Shown here: positions 25,701 to 34,489 of the stretch, in pieces
Layout: each line of letters starts with the position of its first letter
Position numbering within the stretch: the first letter of the stretch is position 1
Source of the DNA: Ignavibacteriaceae bacterium
Lineage (GTDB): Bacteria > Bacteroidota > Ignavibacteria > Ignavibacteriales > Ignavibacteriaceae
Direction of reading: 5' to 3'
Length of the DNA stretch: 55,678 bases
NCBI GenBank assembly: GCA_013388515.1
Contig: JACAFC010000043.1
Span: 1-55,678 of the forward strand
Notes under the pieces: model-generated
The model's database searches: none
What the model saw: the letters and a program-made list of their open reading frames with translations, nothing else
Told to the model about the DNA's origin: nothing
Program-made: the position numbers and the translations under genes

Positions 25701-27872
25701 TTACCAAGTTGGCCGTATACCTGGTGCATAGGGAAATCTTAAACTGTGGTAAAATTCTAGAGTTTCGTTAGGTGTTTCAAATCCATCGGGGAATGGTTGT
25801 TTTGAGAATGTTTGAAAATACAAAATACAAGCATTTCTCCACCATTTTGCTTCTTTTTGTTGGATTTTTAAGAGCATCTTAACATGGTTAAATCGTTCTT
25901 GATCAATTTTATTCCTTAGACTTTCCCATTTGTTAATCGTTTCTTCAATTGATTTATTACCTTCATTATATTTAAAGCATAACTCTTCCCAAAGAGTTTT
26001 ACCGGATTTTAGTTTATAATCCCAACTAACATGGTGAAACCAGAGCAAATATTTTTCCGGACAAGTTTGAAGTAACGAAAACATATCAGCAACCTCCGGA
26101 TGATACTGACTTACTGCGTTGCTTCCAGTTTTTGTTCGATCAAAACCAAGTCCTATGTTATCTGCTTTATGATAGTAAACTGATGTCCAATCGGCACGAG
26201 GCTTGTCTTTTATCCAAGGTGCAGGTCCATAATGATGATCCCAGCCCATAATATGATGAAGTCCAAGAGGTGTCATATAATTAACTACAGTTTCCCTAGA
26301 TGAAAGCATTATAGAGAGAATTTTATTTTTAGTCTTTATATCATTTGTAAAAGTCATTCTAATCCAGTCGTCTGCAATTTCTTCAGGTGTTAGGTCATAA
26401 TCCCATGCAAGTTTACCAAAAGCAAACCAATTAGCTTGACCAAAGATATGTCCAGTCCAATTTCTGTCATTTCCTATATTTGCAACACCAGCAATTCCGG
26501 TAACAGAATGTTTTTCTAAACTGCCATCAATGACTTTTGCAACTGTTGATCCCTTACCTTGTGAGTAAGTATCAGAATCCAAACACTCCTTAAACAAAGG
26601 TGCTAAATAAACCAAACTCGTTGCTTGTCCCAAGTATTCCTGAGTGATTTGAAACTCTGTCATCAAATTGGTATTTGGCATAGCACCAAATAGTGGATGG
26701 AAAGGTTCACGAGGTTGAAAATCGATTGCTCCATTTTTAACTTGCAGTAAAACATTTCTCAAAAACTTACCATCAAGCGGTTTAAATTCATTATATGCTT
26801 GCTTTGCCCGATCTTCAGGATTATCGTTGCTGTAAACAAAGGCACGCCACATAACATGCCCACCATAAGGCATCAGCGCTTCGGCTAACATGTTAGCACC
26901 ATCATTATGATTTCTGCCATAATCATTCGGACCTGGCTGTCCTTCTGAATTGGCTTTTACCAAGAAACCACCAAAATCGGGGATTAAATTGAAAATTTCT
27001 CTTACTTTTTCTTTCCACCAATTTCTAACTTCGTTATTTAGTGGATCAGCAGTGTTTAAACCCCCGATTTCAATCGGTGCACTAAATCTCGCCGTTAGAT
27101 ACACTTTGATCCCATATGGTCTAAAAATATCTGCTAATGCTTTTACCTTGGTTAAGTACTGATGAGTGAGCACTGCTGAGTTTGAATTGACATTGGTTAA
27201 TACTGTTCCATTTATACCAATACTTGCATTCGCTCGAGCATAATCGATATATCTCGGATCAATATAATCAGGCAGCTTATGCCAATCCCAGATTGAAAAC
27301 CCAGCATAGCCTCGTTCAATTGTTCTATCCAGATTATCCCAATGATTTAGTAATCTTAGTTGAATTTTGGGAGAGCTGTGAACATTCAACTTTTCAATAT
27401 TCTTATGTGTTTGAATCAGTTTAAGAAGATGAAATGCACCATATAATAACCCTATGTCTTTTTTGCTATAAATGACAATAGCTTTTTTACCTTTGTAAAA
27501 AGCTGTTTTAATTATAAACCCATCATCATTAGTATTTGTTAATTCTTCCTTCGTGAAAACAGATTTAGTGAAATTGGAATTATCATTTTTAGTTAAAACT
27601 ATTGCTCCATTCCCTTTTATTCCAGACTTGTTAACAATTGCTTTGCCTAATAAACCAGTCAATCCATCTCTTAGCTCATTCACTGCAATGCTGCTTGTTT
27701 CAGAGTTGGCTTCACAAAAAATATAATTAATATTTTCAGTGTACTGCTTAAGAACATTTTTGTCAGAAATTAAATCATATCTCAGCCAAAGCCGGTAGCC
27801 ATCTTCTGGGCGGGTTTGATGAATGAGTAAAGCCGAAACAAACAGAAATTTGATAAACTTATTCATGAGCAT
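25701..27872 (-). CDS. GH67 alpha-glucuronidase (exported)
   Basis: 723 residues, full length for GH67. An N-terminal hydrophobic segment suggests export, whereas many GH67 enzymes are cytoplasmic. N-terminal GH67N domain ~30-155, TIM barrel ~165-480, helical C-terminal domain ~490-723. Catalytic candidates are Glu310 (V-K-A-N-S-E-G-Q-P-G), Asp384 (I-D-F-Q-P-R-E-P) and Glu412 (I-T-Q-E-Y-L-G); the Asp-Glu spacing of 28 is as in characterised enzymes. It removes (4-O-methyl-)D-glucuronate from the non-reducing-end xylose of xylooligosaccharides. An ATG at residue 3 could be the start. The 118-bp gap to the GH115 gene could hold its own promoter. Confidence 0.95.
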   Translation of the reverse strand: MLMNKFIKFLFVSALLIHQTRPEDGYRLWLRYDLISDKNVLKQYTENINYIFCEANSETSSIAVNELRDGLTGLLGKAIVNKSGIKGNGAIVLTKNDNSNFTKSVFTKEELTNTNDDGFIIKTAFYKGKKAIVIYSKKDIGLLYGAFHLLKLIQTHKNIEKLNVHSSPKIQLRLLNHWDNLDRTIERGYAGFSIWDWHKLPDYIDPRYIDYARANASIGINGTVLTNVNSNSAVLTHQYLTKVKALADIFRPYGIKVYLTARFSAPIEIGGLNTADPLNNEVRNWWKEKVREIFNLIPDFGGFLVKANSEGQPGPNDYGRNHNDGANMLAEALMPYGGHVMWRAFVYSNDNPEDRAKQAYNEFKPLDGKFLRNVLLQVKNGAIDFQPREPFHPLFGAMPNTNLMTEFQITQEYLGQATSLVYLAPLFKECLDSDTYSQGKGSTVAKVIDGSLEKHSVTGIAGVANIGNDRNWTGHIFGQANWFAFGKLAWDYDLTPEEIADDWIRMTFTNDIKTKNKILSIMLSSRETVVNYMTPLGLHHIMGWDHHYGPAPWIKDKPRADWTSVYYHKADNIGLGFDRTKTGSNAVSQYHPEVADMFSLLQTCPEKYLLWFHHVSWDYKLKSGKTLWEELCFKYNEGNKSIEETINKWESLRNKIDQERFNHVKMLLKIQQKEAKWWRNACILYFQTFSKQPFPDGFETPNETLEFYHSLRFPYAPGIRPTW

Positions 27873-27990
27873 TTCAAATGCCGTTTTTATGGTTGAACAG
27901 TAAAATAAAAATCAATATAACCGATTGATGTAATTTATTTTTTATATTATTCAGTTTCTTAACTTGAATTTGAAAACGGGTCATATTTTT

Positions 27991-30903
27991 TTATTCTGAA
28001 TAGTGATAACTTTCTGGAGGTCCTAAATAGCTTTGTTTGAGACCTCCACAATCAATAACAATTTTTTGTAAAACAACTCCTGGATCTATTAACCAAAACT
28101 TTAAAACATGTTTACCAGGCTGCTCAACTTTATGCAAAGTTGTTGAGATATTGATATTTTCAGCAACCCATTTATTCCATATCCCATCGTAGTTTAAGTC
28201 TGGAGGATTAGGATTATTCGTCATATTAACTAACTGAGGAGTATGTTCATCAATTGAAATTGCGTATTGTAATCCCCCTTCTTGATTCAAAAAATTTAGA
28301 GTTGGCGATAGATACAAATTCACTTTTAACTCACCATGATTGAATAAGTAAAATTCATATTCCAATCTGGGTGAATCATTTACAATCTGCTGAACTTTAT
28401 GTGTTACAGGTATAGAAGTAATAGCCGAGGAAGTTCTTCCGAGATTTGGAATAATTTCCCAATTGGTTTCTTTTGTGTTTATTAGCCTTGAATAGTTTTG
28501 TGCTTCAATAGATATTACTCTATCACTTTCAATAAATACTTTAAATTCTTTATCTAAGTTAATAGGTTTATTCCTCACAACTATATGTAAACTAACTTCA
28601 CTTCCTTCAGAACCTTTGATAATAAATGAAGACTTTACCAAGCCAGCAGGAACTAAATTCCAATTAATACTAATCAATATTCTTTTCTCAGTTTCAATTT
28701 TCCCGCTTTCTTCAGAAACATTAATCCACGAGTCATTTTTAGTAATAGTATAATTAAACGGAATGCTACCACGGTTAAATATTTCAATAAAGTAAGATTG
28801 TCGATTAAACTGGTCAAACAATGGCAGGGTTAAACTATCTTTAACAACTGGGAAAAATTTTTCTGTTCCTTCAACAGCAACCCCCATCTCAGCTTTATTA
28901 GGAATTGTTAGAATTTTTATTTCGGGTATTCTATTTGAGTCCGGCTGCTGCCAATATGTATAACCAATGTGAGTTTGGTCCATCATATGCTGCCATTTCC
29001 CACGCGCCATTACATTGTTATAATAATTTGTGATTTCGATATCCTTATTAAATAATTTCCTTACTTGCTCAGCTAATTTATTTACGACATTTCTGCTTTG
29101 CTGAAAGTATAACCAATTTCTTGCAGTAGTAACATACAGCTCATTAAGGTTAGCACAAGCAATAATAGGATGATGAACTAATTGATAGTACGCATCCTTA
29201 AATTCATTATTTATTGATTTATATACTTTCTCAGATTTTGCTGAAAGCTGATTAAACTCTTCTACAATTCTTTCTGCTTCACGGAAATTAATCAAACTAT
29301 AAGTTTCGGGTGACAGCAATTCTGGTTTTCGTCTTGCATTGAATTTTGTATAGCTCATAATCAATTCTGCTATTTCAGCCGATAAATCACTGCCAAATTG
29401 CTGCTCTGCCCAATTCAAATAGTATTTTGGTAAATCTTGCGCTGTGATAAGCTCAGGATTCCATGCATAATCTAAAAAGAAATTAATAGGAAATTCCATC
29501 GGTTTGATATCCCCCACATTCACAATCCAGATTTGTTTTGCACCGTATTCGTAGGCAAGATGCATCTGTTCCCAAACTCTTTCAATCTGATTTGTATTTA
29601 CCCATTTATAATTTCGAGGCCCGCCCACATAATCAAAGTGATAATAAATACCGTAACCGCCTTTACGAGTTTTTTTATTTAATTTTGGAAGTTTACGCAA
29701 GTTCCCCCAATTGTCATCGCATAATAAAATTGTAACATCATCTGGTACACTCATTCCTTTATCATAATACTCTTGGACTTCTTTGTACAAAGCCCAAACT
29801 TGAGGAGTTTCATTAATATCCTTTCTAGTTACTTCTTCAATTATTTCCCTTTGATCATTCACTATTTTTTGAAGCAGAGAAATATTTGCTGTTTCACTCA
29901 TTGCTTCATCACCATCACCGCGCATTGCTAAGGTAACTATACTTTCGTTACTACCCATTCTCTCAATTCCTTTTTTCCAAAACTCTCTTAATTTTTCAGC
30001 ATTCTTTTCGTAGTTCCATGGACCCGAACCATATCTTGACCACTCCACATGGGCACGCATCATAGGCTCATGATGTGAAGTTCCAATAACTACTCCATAT
30101 TCATCAGCAAGTTTAGGATTTAAGGAATCATCATCATAGAACGCACGTCCCCACATTGCAGGCCAAAGGAAATTTCCTTTAAGTCTTAGAATTAATTCAA
30201 AAACATTTTCATAAAATTTATGGTTGAATTGTTCAGTACCATATTTTGCTTTTGCCCAGCCTGATAATGCGGGTGCTTCATCATTAATAAAAATACCTCT
30301 GTATTTTACTTTTGGCTCACCTAAAGAAAAACGGCCAGGAAGAACATAAACTTCGGTTTTCTTTTTTATTGGGACATCAGCCCACCAGTACCATGGTGAA
30401 ACACCTATTTTTTCGGCAAGATCAAAAACCCCATAAATTGTTCCTCGTTTGTCACTTCCAACAATTACCAATGCGGCTTCAACATCCGGAAAGGGATTTT
30501 TAATAACTTCAATTTGAAAGGTTTCCCTTTTTCCTTTTAGCCCTTCTACATTTAGCTTTTTGCTTTGTACAAGTTCATCGATCAGTGAATTACGTCCCAA
30601 TGTTCCAATTATTATTACTGCTTTCTGAAAAGATTTCGAATCAACATTAATTTCGGATGTTGAATTAGTGACGCTATAAATATCCTTTTGTAGATGTTGA
30701 ATAACTTTAATTACACCAGAATAGTCTTGTGAGCTTGTAAATATTGGGGTTGATTTGCCATCAGCGGCAATCGTAAAAATTCCTTTTGCTTTTTCTTCGG
30801 TTATGTACGAATTTTGATTTACTGAAAGTACGCTTGTGTTAAATGCAATTAGAACTACGAGAAATATTAACACAGCGTTATTAGCAATTAAATAATTGAT
30901 CAT
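27991..30903 (-). CDS. GH115 alpha-glucuronidase
   Basis: 970 residues with an N-terminal hydrophobic segment, probably exported. N-terminal domain ~30-190 (G-T-I-Y-G-V-F, W-Y-W-W-A-D-V-P), barrel ~200-520 with R-G-I-F-I-N-D-E-A-P, N-F-L-W-P-A-M-W, H-H-E-P-M, R-G-D-G-D-E and Y-H-F-D-Y-V-G-G-P; a helical region ~530-680; C-terminal beta domains ~780-970. The order and length match GH115. Known members cleave (4-O-methyl-)glucuronate from internal as well as terminal xylose units, complementing GH67. It lies between the interrupted acetylesterase gene and the GH67 gene. Family is certain; side-chain specificity is inference. Confidence 0.95.
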   Translation of the reverse strand: MINYLIANNAVLIFLVVLIAFNTSVLSVNQNSYITEEKAKGIFTIAADGKSTPIFTSSQDYSGVIKVIQHLQKDIYSVTNSTSEINVDSKSFQKAVIIIGTLGRNSLIDELVQSKKLNVEGLKGKRETFQIEVIKNPFPDVEAALVIVGSDKRGTIYGVFDLAEKIGVSPWYWWADVPIKKKTEVYVLPGRFSLGEPKVKYRGIFINDEAPALSGWAKAKYGTEQFNHKFYENVFELILRLKGNFLWPAMWGRAFYDDDSLNPKLADEYGVVIGTSHHEPMMRAHVEWSRYGSGPWNYEKNAEKLREFWKKGIERMGSNESIVTLAMRGDGDEAMSETANISLLQKIVNDQREIIEEVTRKDINETPQVWALYKEVQEYYDKGMSVPDDVTILLCDDNWGNLRKLPKLNKKTRKGGYGIYYHFDYVGGPRNYKWVNTNQIERVWEQMHLAYEYGAKQIWIVNVGDIKPMEFPINFFLDYAWNPELITAQDLPKYYLNWAEQQFGSDLSAEIAELIMSYTKFNARRKPELLSPETYSLINFREAERIVEEFNQLSAKSEKVYKSINNEFKDAYYQLVHHPIIACANLNELYVTTARNWLYFQQSRNVVNKLAEQVRKLFNKDIEITNYYNNVMARGKWQHMMDQTHIGYTYWQQPDSNRIPEIKILTIPNKAEMGVAVEGTEKFFPVVKDSLTLPLFDQFNRQSYFIEIFNRGSIPFNYTITKNDSWINVSEESGKIETEKRILISINWNLVPAGLVKSSFIIKGSEGSEVSLHIVVRNKPINLDKEFKVFIESDRVISIEAQNYSRLINTKETNWEIIPNLGRTSSAITSIPVTHKVQQIVNDSPRLEYEFYLFNHGELKVNLYLSPTLNFLNQEGGLQYAISIDEHTPQLVNMTNNPNPPDLNYDGIWNKWVAENINISTTLHKVEQPGKHVLKFWLIDPGVVLQKIVIDCGGLKQSYLGPPESYHYSE

Positions 30904-30947
30904 TTAATTATCTCTTAAAAATTAGTTAAACTAGATTACCTTCAGAA

Positions 30948-31145
30948 CTAAAAATCATCTGTTCTGAATGGGGATGCAGGCAATCCTTCCTTATTATAAA
31001 GATTGGCTCCTTCCGGATTATTTGCCCATGCATACCTAACAGCTATTGGACTTAGTACTAATTCGTTCCGCACAATAACTTCATTGCCAGCTATTTCTGC
31101 TTTTGCCCAAACGAATTGACTATCCTGTCCCGCAATTGAAAAATA
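30948..31145 (-). pseudogene. In-frame C-terminal remainder of the xylan-operon acetylesterase
   Basis: Past the TAG at 31146-31148 the same frame stays open to TAG at 30948-30950. It encodes [14 protein letters not shown] and R-Y-A-W-A-N-N-P, ending [11 protein letters not shown]. The paralogue at 9746-11725 has the matching ending, so this belongs to the same protein. No start codon with a ribosome binding site is present. Confidence 0.8.
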
Positions 31146-32885
31146 CTATAGCTCACCGTTATCTTTGCAGATCAAACCGCTTCCTAAATTGTTAAAAGTT
31201 AGTACAACTTTATTTTTTTCTATTTTGAAGGATTGAAAGATCGGTCCGGAATGAATAACATCGTCGTTGTAAGCAATTTTCTGAGCAGCGAGTGCAAGCC
31301 TTTTGCCAACATCTTTTTTATTAAGGGGATGAATGTCATTCCATTCACCTAAATCAATCGTAACAGCCATTCCTGTATTTGGCACAGAAAGAGTTTTAAA
31401 CTGTGATTCTCTGAGCAATGCCCAATCACTTTCAGATGGTTCATTATTAGGTTCCAAGAAGTTAGCAAGCTGAACAAAAAGAAACGGGAAATCACCCTGC
31501 CCCCAATTATATCTCCAATCACTTATCAAAGCAGGAAATAATTCAGCGTATTCTTTTGCTCGCGATACATTGGATTCTCCCTGGTACCAAATAACTCCTT
31601 TAATTCTAAAATTAAACAACGGGGCCAACATACTATTAAATAATCCGGTTGGTTTCCACCTTATAAAGGTCTGACTAGCTAGTGGATCCATTTCTGAACC
31701 TAAACGATATTGCCAATTTCCTGTTAAATCAATTTTCTTGTTACCTACAATAATTTCATATGGTTTATCCTGAACAAACCCACCTCTTCCTGAATTATTG
31801 ATTACTCTAACTACGATTACATTTTCACCCTTTTTAAGGATTTTTTCTGGAATAATATAGCGTCTAGGAGGATATTGATAACTTGTTGTTCCAATAAAAA
31901 CTCCGTTCACGAATACCGAATCAGCATCTACAATTCTACCGAGATTTAGTTTAGCCGATCGACCGGCAGCTGAAGCAGGAAGAATAATTTTTTTCCTGAA
32001 CCACACAACTCCATTTACATTTCCCAGTTTTGTATCAGACCAATAACCTGGAATTTTCATACTCTTCCAGTCGGATGAGTTAAGTTTCGGATCTGTCCAA
32101 TTTTTAACTGGATTCTGATATCCCTCGTCTTTTTGTCTTAACAAATCATACCAGGCTTTAATTCGCTGGTGATCATTTGCTTCAATTCGTTTAATGAAAT
32201 TATCATCTTTAAATCTCTGAGCTTCATTAAAATAGTGTGGAAATTTTTTTAATGATTCTTCACTCATCCATGCTTCTGCTGGTGAACCACCCAAACTAGT
32301 ATTAATTAACCCCACTGGAACTTTGTATTTTTGATAAATTTCTTTTGCAAAGAAATAAGCAACTGCCGAAAAATCGAGTATACTTTGGGGATTTGCAGAT
32401 CTCCAACTGCCCGATTCAAAATCTATTTGGCGTTTAATGAAATTGTACTTTTGTGGAACTGAGAATAATCGAATAAACTTATTTTCTGAATTTGCAATTT
32501 CATTTTCATAAATTGGCTGCACTCGTTTCATCGGAAGTTCCATATTGGATTGCCCAGAACAAACCCATACATCGCCTATCAGTATATCTTTTATAACAAC
32601 AATATTGCTTGCTTTAAGTCTCATCATATATGGACCGCCAGCATTTTTTGGTTTTAATAAAACTTCCCAATATCCAATTGAATCAGCTACAGTTTTGTAA
32701 TCCTCACCAAGAAATGAAACCAAGACAGATTCATTTTTTGATGCCCAACCCCAAATTTTAACCTCCGAATCCCTCTGGATTACCATTCCATCGTCAATCA
32801 GTTTTGGCAATCTAATCTGAGCATAGCCGCTTGTCAGAAATAAAAGTAAAATGCAAAATACTTTAACAATCACTCTTAAATTCAT
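31146..32885 (-). CDS. Sialate O-acetylesterase family (SGNH/CE20-like) esterase, interrupted near its end
   Basis: 579 residues to an in-frame TAG, starting at ATG 32885; an upstream in-frame TTG at 32891 is less likely. Signal peptide ends near S-G-Y-A-Q. C-S-G-Q-S-N-M gives Ser115, and N-D-I-H-P gives D519 and H521; an inserted GH2-like jelly roll (W-F-R-K-K-I) lies ~265-400; I-W-Y-Q-G-E-S-N is conserved. All catalytic residues precede the stop, so the truncated product might fold, but the last C-terminal strands are lost. Position 14 bp after the GH10 gene and before GH115 argues for acetyl-xylan esterase function. Confidence 0.82.
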   Translation of the reverse strand: MNLRVIVKVFCILLLFLTSGYAQIRLPKLIDDGMVIQRDSEVKIWGWASKNESVLVSFLGEDYKTVADSIGYWEVLLKPKNAGGPYMMRLKASNIVVIKDILIGDVWVCSGQSNMELPMKRVQPIYENEIANSENKFIRLFSVPQKYNFIKRQIDFESGSWRSANPQSILDFSAVAYFFAKEIYQKYKVPVGLINTSLGGSPAEAWMSEESLKKFPHYFNEAQRFKDDNFIKRIEANDHQRIKAWYDLLRQKDEGYQNPVKNWTDPKLNSSDWKSMKIPGYWSDTKLGNVNGVVWFRKKIILPASAAGRSAKLNLGRIVDADSVFVNGVFIGTTSYQYPPRRYIIPEKILKKGENVIVVRVINNSGRGGFVQDKPYEIIVGNKKIDLTGNWQYRLGSEMDPLASQTFIRWKPTGLFNSMLAPLFNFRIKGVIWYQGESNVSRAKEYAELFPALISDWRYNWGQGDFPFLFVQLANFLEPNNEPSESDWALLRESQFKTLSVPNTGMAVTIDLGEWNDIHPLNKKDVGKRLALAAQKIAYNDDVIHSGPIFQSFKIEKNKVVLTFNNLGSGLICKDNGEL

Positions 32886-32898
32886 AGACAAAAAATAA

Positions 32899-34467
32899 TT
32901 ATCTGATTAAAATCATCTTTTTTGTTTGAAGTAAATGATCATAAACCAATTGATAGAAATATATTCCAGATGGCAAATTTTCGGCATTGAAATCTATTTC
33001 ATAAGTGCCGGCTTCTCTATTCTCGTCCAGTATAGTCAGTACTTCATTTCCAAGAACATCAAAAACTTTTAAAGTATGCCGTCCGCTGCTTGGTGCACTC
33101 CATCTGATTTTAGTACTCGGGTTAAAGGGGTTTGGATAGTTTTGCTCTAATAAAAATGCTGTTGGGGAATAACCAACCTCATTAACTGCAACTATTTGAT
33201 TCCCTGTAACAAAACTTACAGCATTTGAGAAGTAACCTTCTCCAAATTGATTGATGCCGCAAACTCGCCAAAAGTGCCTTGTGCCGGCTGGCAGTACGGC
33301 ACTTTGGTAAAAAGTATCAGTTACAACTGAATCTATCAAGAAGGATGCAAAAGAATTACTTAAGGAAATTTGTACGCGATAAGACGTTGCGGAATCTGAC
33401 GACGACCAACTCAATAAAGGATTGCGTGGTAGATCATTGCCGGAGCTGGGGGTTAAAAAATTAGGTGGAAACGGACACAGAACAAAATTTCGCATCCACT
33501 GAAGTGCCGGTCTTTCAGTTCCACTTACTAAAATTAAGTAAGTATTTGGATGTGAAGTCCAAACATCGCCTTGTATGTATCCCCAAAAAGTAATCCCTTC
33601 AACTGCTGGATGAGTCCAGAAAATTGGAAAATAAATTTTGTACTGAGCTAACTGATTGGAGTCAATTGGTTCATCAATATCAAACTCGGTAATGTAAATT
33701 GGCAAACCAGTTTCAGCTAAACGGTTTAAATTAGATTTGATAGCATTTATATCGTAAACATATTGATTACTCGCATTCATATCACTTCTAAATTCAAAGT
33801 AATGTCCTTGGATTCCAATGCCATCAATCAATCCTCGATCTTTAAGAAGATTTATAATATTCAAATAATTTGTAGTTGCTGAACTGCTGTGCAGTACGTT
33901 ATATTCATTAATAAGCAGCTTAGTACTATCTGAACAATATTGCCTCGCTAATTCAAAAGATTTAATAACCCAATCCCATCCTGTAACTCCATCTCCTCCC
34001 AAGGCATTCTTGTAGGCTGGCGGTGCATGAAGCGGCTCATTCACAACATCCACTATGGCAGTCTTTGGATATCTTTAACAAAAATTTCGGATCCAATCTT
34101 CAACGGCTTGTCGTTGAGCAGCTGAATCAAGTGATGAAATCCAACCGGGCTGCTGCTGACCCCAGACAAATGTATGCTCTTTGAATAAAAGATTTTTGCC
34201 AACCGAATAATTATAAAGTTTATCCAAATTGGTCCAATTGTATTGTCCTTTTACGGCTTCAACAGTTCCCCATTTGCCGTCGTTACCAGGCGTTAGTTGA
34301 TTCCAATATTTGTCGAAGTTTCTATAGAAAGAACTGCTTGAGCCGGCACCAAGAAATTTATTTTCATTTTTGGAAAGGGGCTGACAGTAATTAGGAACAT
34401 GAAGAAGAATTATATAAAGAAGTAAAATCGAAATTGTGCTTAAAAATTTTAGCTGAATAACTTTCAT
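32899..34467 (-). pseudogene. GH10 endo-xylanase with FN3 and T9SS sorting domain, broken by an in-frame TAA
   Basis: Reading from ATG 34467, 130 codons precede TAA at 34075-34077, and the same frame continues without further stops to 32899. The joined product has ~521 residues: signal peptide; GH10 domain with W-G-Q-Q-Q-P-G-W before the stop, and after it V-D-V-V-N-E-P (E144 acid/base) and Y-I-T-E-F-D-I-D (E261 nucleophile); FN3-like ~333-420; T9SS type A sorting domain with Q-N-Y-P-N-P-F-N-P. Both catalytic residues lie after the stop, so the N-terminal fragment is inactive. The frame is otherwise intact, which suggests a recent mutation, a sequence error or read-through. An intact GH10 is at 51731-52900. 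Confidence 0.85.
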
Positions 34468-34489
34468 TTAATAATGCTCCAAATATTTT

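Noticed and set aside
32899-34053. A separate GH10 gene starting with GTG at 34053
   Set aside because: The start would fall within the conserved V-D-V-V-N-E-P motif and has no ribosome binding site; it is the rest of the gene that begins at 34467.
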